A stretch of 37,091 nt of DNA from an uncultured Candidatus Melainabacteria bacterium. Lineage in GTDB: Bacteria > Cyanobacteriota > Vampirovibrionia > Gastranaerophilales > Gastranaerophilaceae. A program made the translations under genes and the position numbers. Shown here piece by piece: positions 32,864 to 37,091 of this stretch; within the stretch, counting starts at the first letter, position 1, and each line of letters opens with the position of its first letter. Location: the NCBI GenBank assembly GCA_934757155.1, contig CAKVLI010000015.1, positions 1 through 37,091 on the forward strand. The letters run 5' to 3'. Under the pieces are notes generated by a model. That model was not told where the DNA came from and searched no databases. It saw nothing but the letters and a program-made list of their open reading frames with translations.

Positions 32864-33943
32864 ATGGCAGCAGAAAATATGAGTGATTTGGTAATCGGTA
32901 TTCCGCGTGGAATGTCTTTTTATAACAACTATCCGTTTTGGTACGGATTTTTCACAAGCTTAGGGTTTAAGATTGTTTTATCCGACCCTACTACAAAACA
33001 GACTATGTCAGAAGGTTCCGCACTTGTTGTGACCGAGACTTGCCTGCCTATAAAGATTTATTTGGGACATATTTTGAACCTCTTGAAAAAAGGTGTTTCA
33101 AACATATTTGTTCCGTCTTTGCAGTCTGTTGCACCAAAGATTTACAACTGCTCAAAAATCAGAGGGTTGCCGGATTTGGTCAGAAACGTTGTGAAAGGCG
33201 ATTTCAGACTTATTGAAGCAACATTGGATAAATCAGCTAAGAACCAAGGTTTATATACGTTTTTAGAAGAAGCTGTAAGACCTTTCGGAATTACTAATAT
33301 GGACGAAATCAAAAAGGCTTCAAAACAAGGTTGGAGAGTTTATAACAACTTTATGGTAATGGCTCGTTCCGGTATGAGCTACAAAAAAGCTCTTCACTAC
33401 GCATTGAGCGGAAAGGTTCTTATTGAAGAACAAACAGACTCAGCGCCGATTAATGTTGCGCTTGTTTCACACGGGTACAATATCTACGACGAAAGAGCTT
33501 GTATGAAAATATTTGAAAAGCTCGAAAAAATGGATGTTAAGGTGTTCACTTCTCTTCAATTGACTGATGAGCAGATGGAGGAAGGTATTGCATCTCTTGG
33601 ACAGCACCGTTACTGGGCAAATGAATACGAAATGACAGGCACAGCCGGACATTATTTGAAAGATAACAAAATCGACGGTATAATCACTCTGAACGCTTTT
33701 GGCTGCGGTCCTGATTCATTGATGATTGAAAGAATCACAAGAAAAGCAAAAGAGTTCAACAAACCGATTTTGTCACTCACAATTGACGAACACACAGGCG
33801 AAGCAGGATTTATCACTCGTCTTGAAGCGTTTATTGATATGCTTTTCCGCAAAAAACGTTCAAACATAATCAATAACGTTTCTATAAACGAATACAACTA
33901 CGTTCCGCAAACAAATATTTGCGACAGCGTCATCAAGGGGTAG
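32864..33943 (+). CDS. acyl-CoA dehydratase activase-related protein (DUF2229-like)
   Basis: A 359-residue protein of the DUF2229 group, the domain found with or fused to the BadF/HgdC activators of 2-hydroxyacyl-CoA dehydratases. The start VIGIPRGMSFYNNYPFWYGFF is characteristic, as are ETCLPIKIYLGH and GCGPDSLMIERI with conserved Cys residues that could hold an iron-sulfur cluster. The ATPase activator domain is absent, so it may work with a separate protein. Its biological role in this lineage is unknown. AAGGAAA precedes the ATG; an alternative Met at residue 6 is possible. It ends with GGG TAG, part of a GGGGTAG repeat end. Confidence 0.82.
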   Translation: MAAENMSDLVIGIPRGMSFYNNYPFWYGFFTSLGFKIVLSDPTTKQTMSEGSALVVTETCLPIKIYLGHILNLLKKGVSNIFVPSLQSVAPKIYNCSKIRGLPDLVRNVVKGDFRLIEATLDKSAKNQGLYTFLEEAVRPFGITNMDEIKKASKQGWRVYNNFMVMARSGMSYKKALHYALSGKVLIEEQTDSAPINVALVSHGYNIYDERACMKIFEKLEKMDVKVFTSLQLTDEQMEEGIASLGQHRYWANEYEMTGTAGHYLKDNKIDGIITLNAFGCGPDSLMIERITRKAKEFNKPILSLTIDEHTGEAGFITRLEAFIDMLFRKKRSNIINNVSINEYNYVPQTNICDSVIKG

Positions 33944-34032
33944 TAGCTACAGCCAACCCGCTAAATATATTCCCACCCCTTTTGTGACAATGAGCTTGTA
34001 GTTACACGTCAAGCCGAATACATTTACCCCTA
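33938..34032 (-). repeat. GGGGTAAAT repeats between two convergent genes
   Basis: On the minus strand, a unit begins at 34030 (GGGGTAAATGTATTCGG, ACTAC at 29) and a divergent partner at about 33977 (GGGGTGGGAATATATTTAG). The polA stop TAG (34032-34030) abuts the unit and the plus-strand gene ends in GGGGTAG at 33937-33943, so both genes end in this element. Confidence 0.7.
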
Positions 34033-36693
34033 CCCCTCTCGCCAGCTTGAACCACAATTGATATCTAATTCAAGTGGTACTCGGAGCGGTTGGTTAAGCT
34101 CCATTGCATCGAGAACAAGCTCTTTTACTGTTTCAAGTTCTTCTTTCGGAACTTCAAACACAAGTTCGTCGTGCACCTGCATAATCATTTTGGTTTTAAG
34201 CTCTTTTTCTTCAAGTCTTCTTTGAACCTCAATCATCGCCATTTTTATAAGGTCAGCTGCTGAACCTTGAAGAGGTTGGTTTATCGCTGCCCTTTGAGCG
34301 AACTCGCGGATTTGATAATTCGGACTTGCGAGTTCTGAGGCTAAATAACGTTTACGACCAAACATTGTTTCCACGTAACCGTGTTCATTTACGAACTGAA
34401 CCTCGTTTGTCATATATTCTTTAACCTTCGGATAGTGTTCAAAGTATTTATCGATAAACTCTTGCGCTTCAGCGTTTGAAATTCCGATACTTTTTGCCAA
34501 ACCGTATTTTGACTGACCGTAAACAATACCGAAGTTTACAGCTTTTGCTTTGCGCCGCATATCTTTTGTAACGTCTTTTAAATCAACTCCGAACACTTTT
34601 GAAGCGGTCATTGTGTGGACATCTTCACCTGATTTGAACGCGTGGATAAGGTTTTCGTCCCCTGAGACGTGAGCGAGCAATCTCAATTCTATCTGTGAAT
34701 AATCAGCAGAAAGTATCAAAGATTTTTCTTTATCTTCCGCACAAAAGGCAGAGCGGATTTTGTTTCCCTCCTCGGTTCTTATCGGAATATTCTGCAAGTT
34801 CGGATTGGATGATGAGAGTCTTCCCGTAACTGTCAGTGCTTGATTGTAAGTCGTGTGAATTCTTCCATCGCGTTTACTAATCAAAGTCGGCAAAACATCT
34901 GTGTAAGTGGATTTGAGTTTAGAGAATTTTCTGTGCTCCAAAATATATCCGCAAATTTCGTACTCGTCGGACAATTCCTCTAAAACTTCTGCGCCTGTAG
35001 AACGCGATTTTTTCTTCTTAGATTTGATTTCTAATTTGTCAAAAAGCACTTCCGCTACTTGTTTTGGCGAATTGATATTAAAAGGTTCTCCCGCAAGCTG
35101 GAAGATTATATCTTCAAGCTCTGCAAGCTTTTCCGTCATATAAGAGGAGAGTTCTTTTAAATACTCGCAATCAATCGCAACCCCACTATGCTCCATTTTA
35201 GCAAGCACAAGAGTAAGCGGAATTTCTACTTCGCGAACAAGTTTTTGTTCTTTTTCGTCCAAAGCACCTTGCCAGTAGTCATAGAGCTTCAGTACCGTAT
35301 AGGCTTCATCCGCCAAATAACGTTCTGAATCATCAACTGATGACATAATATGGTTTAGAAAATCCAGTGCTTGCGCGTCAAGCGTGTGTTTACGGTTTGG
35401 GTCTTTCACGTAGCTTGATAGCAAAACATCATATTCCAAACCTTTTGGCGAAAATCCGTTATTCAAAAGCAAGTGGTAGTCGGACTTTGAATCATAACCG
35501 ACTTTTTTAATATTCTCGTTTTCAATAATTGGTTTGAGCGCAGGGATTAAATTTTCTCTGAAATAATAATTTTTTCCGTTTGAGATAGCGCACCCCGTTA
35601 TTTTACCTTCTTTTTGAGAAAATCTTATACCGATTCTTTCGGATTTAAGGATTACGTTTACAGAATTTTCGTCCGCGTAAACAAACTCAAAATTATTATC
35701 ATCAACGGTTTGACGAATAGCTTGGGTAAAGAGATTTTGCTGTGCACCTACTTGCGGCTGAGCAAAAAGGCTCAGATTCTCGCCTGCCGGAACTTCGTCA
35801 GAATTGAAAGAAGACAAGATTTTATCAATATTTTTGATAAAAGTATAGAATTGCATCCTTCTTAAAAACTCAGAAACCTTCTCGAGTTTAGGCAAAGTGA
35901 CTGTTGCAGAATTTATATCGAAGTTCACATCAACATCTCGTATAATCGTAGCCAAATCTTTTGACAAAATCGCAATATCTTTTTGGGTGCAAATTTTTTC
36001 TTTGACAGCTTTTTCCGGAATATTATCACAATCAGCCAAAAGTTCTTCGAGGTGCGGATATCTGTTAAGAAGTTTTTGAGCCGTTTTTTCGCCAATTCCT
36101 CTTATCCCCGGAATGTTGTCGGAGGTATCACCGCGCAAACCTTTGTAATCAGTAATTTGGTCAGGGTAAACACCCAGTTTTTCATAAACTCGATTCCAAT
36201 CGTATTCCAAAAGCTCACCTTTAGTCGGGATAAGAACTTTGACCGTTCCGTCCTTGTCAATGAGTTGAAAACTGTCTTGATCACCGGTTAGAATAAGTGT
36301 GTTGTTCCCGCTCTCTGAAGCAATTTTTGAGATTGTTCCGATTACGTCATCCGCTTCAAAGCCTTCTTTTGTGTAAATTGGAATATCAAAAGCCTGCAAA
36401 CCTTCTACAATTGTGCCGATTTGGCATCTTAAAGTATCCGGCATGGCTTCGCGGTTAGCTTTGTATTCTTGATATTTTTCGACACGGAAAGTTTGTCTGC
36501 CCACATCAAACGCAACCGCAATAAAATCCGGTTTAATTTTAGCCAGCAGGTCAAATATCGCCTTGAAAAAACCGTAAACCGCCCAAGTCGGCTGGTTGTC
36601 AGAATTCTTCATTCCGGTTCTTTCCAAAGCATAATACTGACGAAACGCCAGCGCGTGACCATCTATCAAAATCAAAGTCTTCTTTTCAGACAT
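34030..36693 (-). CDS. polA: DNA polymerase I
   Basis: An 887-residue family A DNA polymerase for Okazaki fragment processing and repair. The 5'-3' exonuclease/flap domain covers about residues 1-300 (LILIDGHALAFR, GYEADD-like EADDVIGT, TGDQDSFQLI). The middle region (about 310-490) resembles the 3'-5' exonuclease but lacks the acidic DxE proofreading start, so proofreading is probably absent. The polymerase domain is complete: motif A ADYSQIELRLLAH, the O-helix RRKAKAVNFGIVYG and motif C VHDELVFE. The start at 36693 is chosen for GGGGAG 7 nt upstream. The last residues are WREG, with the terminal Gly and stop inside the GGGGTAG repeat. Confidence 0.95.
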   Translation of the reverse strand: MSEKKTLILIDGHALAFRQYYALERTGMKNSDNQPTWAVYGFFKAIFDLLAKIKPDFIAVAFDVGRQTFRVEKYQEYKANREAMPDTLRCQIGTIVEGLQAFDIPIYTKEGFEADDVIGTISKIASESGNNTLILTGDQDSFQLIDKDGTVKVLIPTKGELLEYDWNRVYEKLGVYPDQITDYKGLRGDTSDNIPGIRGIGEKTAQKLLNRYPHLEELLADCDNIPEKAVKEKICTQKDIAILSKDLATIIRDVDVNFDINSATVTLPKLEKVSEFLRRMQFYTFIKNIDKILSSFNSDEVPAGENLSLFAQPQVGAQQNLFTQAIRQTVDDNNFEFVYADENSVNVILKSERIGIRFSQKEGKITGCAISNGKNYYFRENLIPALKPIIENENIKKVGYDSKSDYHLLLNNGFSPKGLEYDVLLSSYVKDPNRKHTLDAQALDFLNHIMSSVDDSERYLADEAYTVLKLYDYWQGALDEKEQKLVREVEIPLTLVLAKMEHSGVAIDCEYLKELSSYMTEKLAELEDIIFQLAGEPFNINSPKQVAEVLFDKLEIKSKKKKSRSTGAEVLEELSDEYEICGYILEHRKFSKLKSTYTDVLPTLISKRDGRIHTTYNQALTVTGRLSSSNPNLQNIPIRTEEGNKIRSAFCAEDKEKSLILSADYSQIELRLLAHVSGDENLIHAFKSGEDVHTMTASKVFGVDLKDVTKDMRRKAKAVNFGIVYGQSKYGLAKSIGISNAEAQEFIDKYFEHYPKVKEYMTNEVQFVNEHGYVETMFGRKRYLASELASPNYQIREFAQRAAINQPLQGSAADLIKMAMIEVQRRLEEKELKTKMIMQVHDELVFEVPKEELETVKELVLDAMELNQPLRVPLELDINCGSSWREG

Positions 36694-36720
36694 ACAAACA
36701 CTCCCCAAATTCCTACAATT

Positions 36721-36748
36721 ATTATAGCATAAATACCTTTGCTCGTAA
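36721..36748 (-). promoter_or_regulatory. extended -10 promoter of polA
   Basis: On the minus strand, TTACGA (36748-36743), a 16-nt spacer and TATAAT (36726-36721), with TGC just before the -10. A leader of about 20 nt holds the ribosome binding site. Confidence 0.6.
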
Positions 36749-36753
36749 GTCAT

Positions 36754-37091
36754 TTTAATAAATTTTGAATATCCCCTCCTCTCATGTCATTCTGGGCCTA
36801 TGCGAAGAATCGCAGGATTAAACATATTTGACCAACCACCACCATACCATCCTCCCCAAGGAGGGCATACCGTCAGAAAATCAAGCGAGTAATTTTAACG
36901 TTCAGCCCATTGTACCCCGCCCCCTAACCCCCTCCCTCAAGGGGCGGGGGGAATACCACTTATCCACCAGATATATTTTCCCCCCACCTGTTCCGAAGGA
37001 CAATTATCTGGTAGTGCAACTACCCACCCCCATACATTTACCCCTCCGGAGGACAGATAATTGGTAGCCTCACAGACCAATCCCTTACATT
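36754..37091. repeat. repeat-rich intergenic region
   Basis: No gene is supported. It holds a CATTCTG...GAAGAATCGCAGG dispersed repeat (36786-36816), a CCCCGCCCC/GGGGCGGGG hairpin (36915-36923 with 36941-36949), and three GGGGTAAAT-type units on the minus strand (about 37091-37045, 37044-36985 and 36984-36952). The middle unit carries a clean GGTAGT-GCA-ACTACC hairpin (37010-37024). The two rightmost share a TACCA...TTATCTG and CCGGA segment. Confidence 0.65.

Noticed and set aside
36754..37091. A second gene upstream of polA
   Set aside because: The short ORFs here are Pro/His-rich repeat translations without start signals.

Overview
Organism. The window is AT-rich, gene-dense bacterial chromosome. 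A tight mix of core genes (polA, ruvC, recO, ftsEX, uppS, a CCA-adding-type enzyme, class II aldolase, pilT), cyanobacteria-like gut-anaerobe gene content and many lineage-restricted helical proteins fits a non-photosynthetic relative of cyanobacteria (Gastranaerophilales/Vampirovibrionia, 'Melainabacteria'). This is an inference from recalled protein similarity; no marker RNA is present. No tRNA, rRNA, CRISPR array, transposase or prophage was seen.

Layout. 166-4024: peptide-type ABC importer (binding protein and two permeases, no ATPase genes). 4025-4351: a tandem repeat array, an inverted repeat and a terminator. 4352-6193 (-): a 613-residue glycine-zipper/helical-repeat protein of unknown function, divergent from a 78-residue coiled-coil ORF (6458-6694). 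6695-7082: a mosaic of dispersed repeats. 7083-12204 (+): transketolase C-terminal subunit, ftsE, ftsX, an HDOD protein, a degenerate receiver-GGDEF protein and an isochorismatase-like hydrolase. 12301-12732: small helical protein. 14364-12737 (-): 100-residue protein and Na+/H+ antiporter. 15568-14409 (-): orphan DNA methyltransferase and DUF167 protein. 20643-15643 (-): TerC/DUF475 membrane protein, tRNA nucleotidyltransferase and three glycosyltransferases in overlapping order. 20749-21465 (+): exported protein. 24339-21506 (-): AGCS amino-acid symporter and homocitrate/isopropylmalate synthase-family enzyme. 24491-27046 (+): pilT-recO-gatD. 29589-27048 (-): M16-like protein, M14 amidase-like carboxypeptidase, uppS. 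29736-30695: class II aldolase. 30903-32078: an unknown protein with an HExxH motif. Then ruvC (-), a CoA-dehydratase-activase-related protein (+) and polA (-).

How the genes relate. Several genes converge on the cell envelope: FtsEX, GatD, UppS, the MpaA-like carboxypeptidase and the glycosyltransferases. Core replication and repair genes (polA, ruvC, recO) are scattered.

Most notable signals. (1) A degenerate repeat family that starts GGGGTAAATGTATTT and has an ACTAC core about 30 nt in. It recurs at least nine times on both strands with a period near 60-66 nt, supplies or abuts the stop codons of several genes (making them end in Gly), and a 15-bp relative occurs three times in frame inside the M16-like gene. 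(2) A TGTTACA/TGTAACA box about 78-100 nt upstream of five genes, four of them uncharacterised, including a perfect 8-2-8 dyad. (3) Two new-looking protein families: the glycine-zipper helical-repeat protein and the HExxH protein. (4) Promoters whose -10 box lies only 6 nt before the start codon (ruvC and the M16-like gene), suggesting leaderless transcripts.
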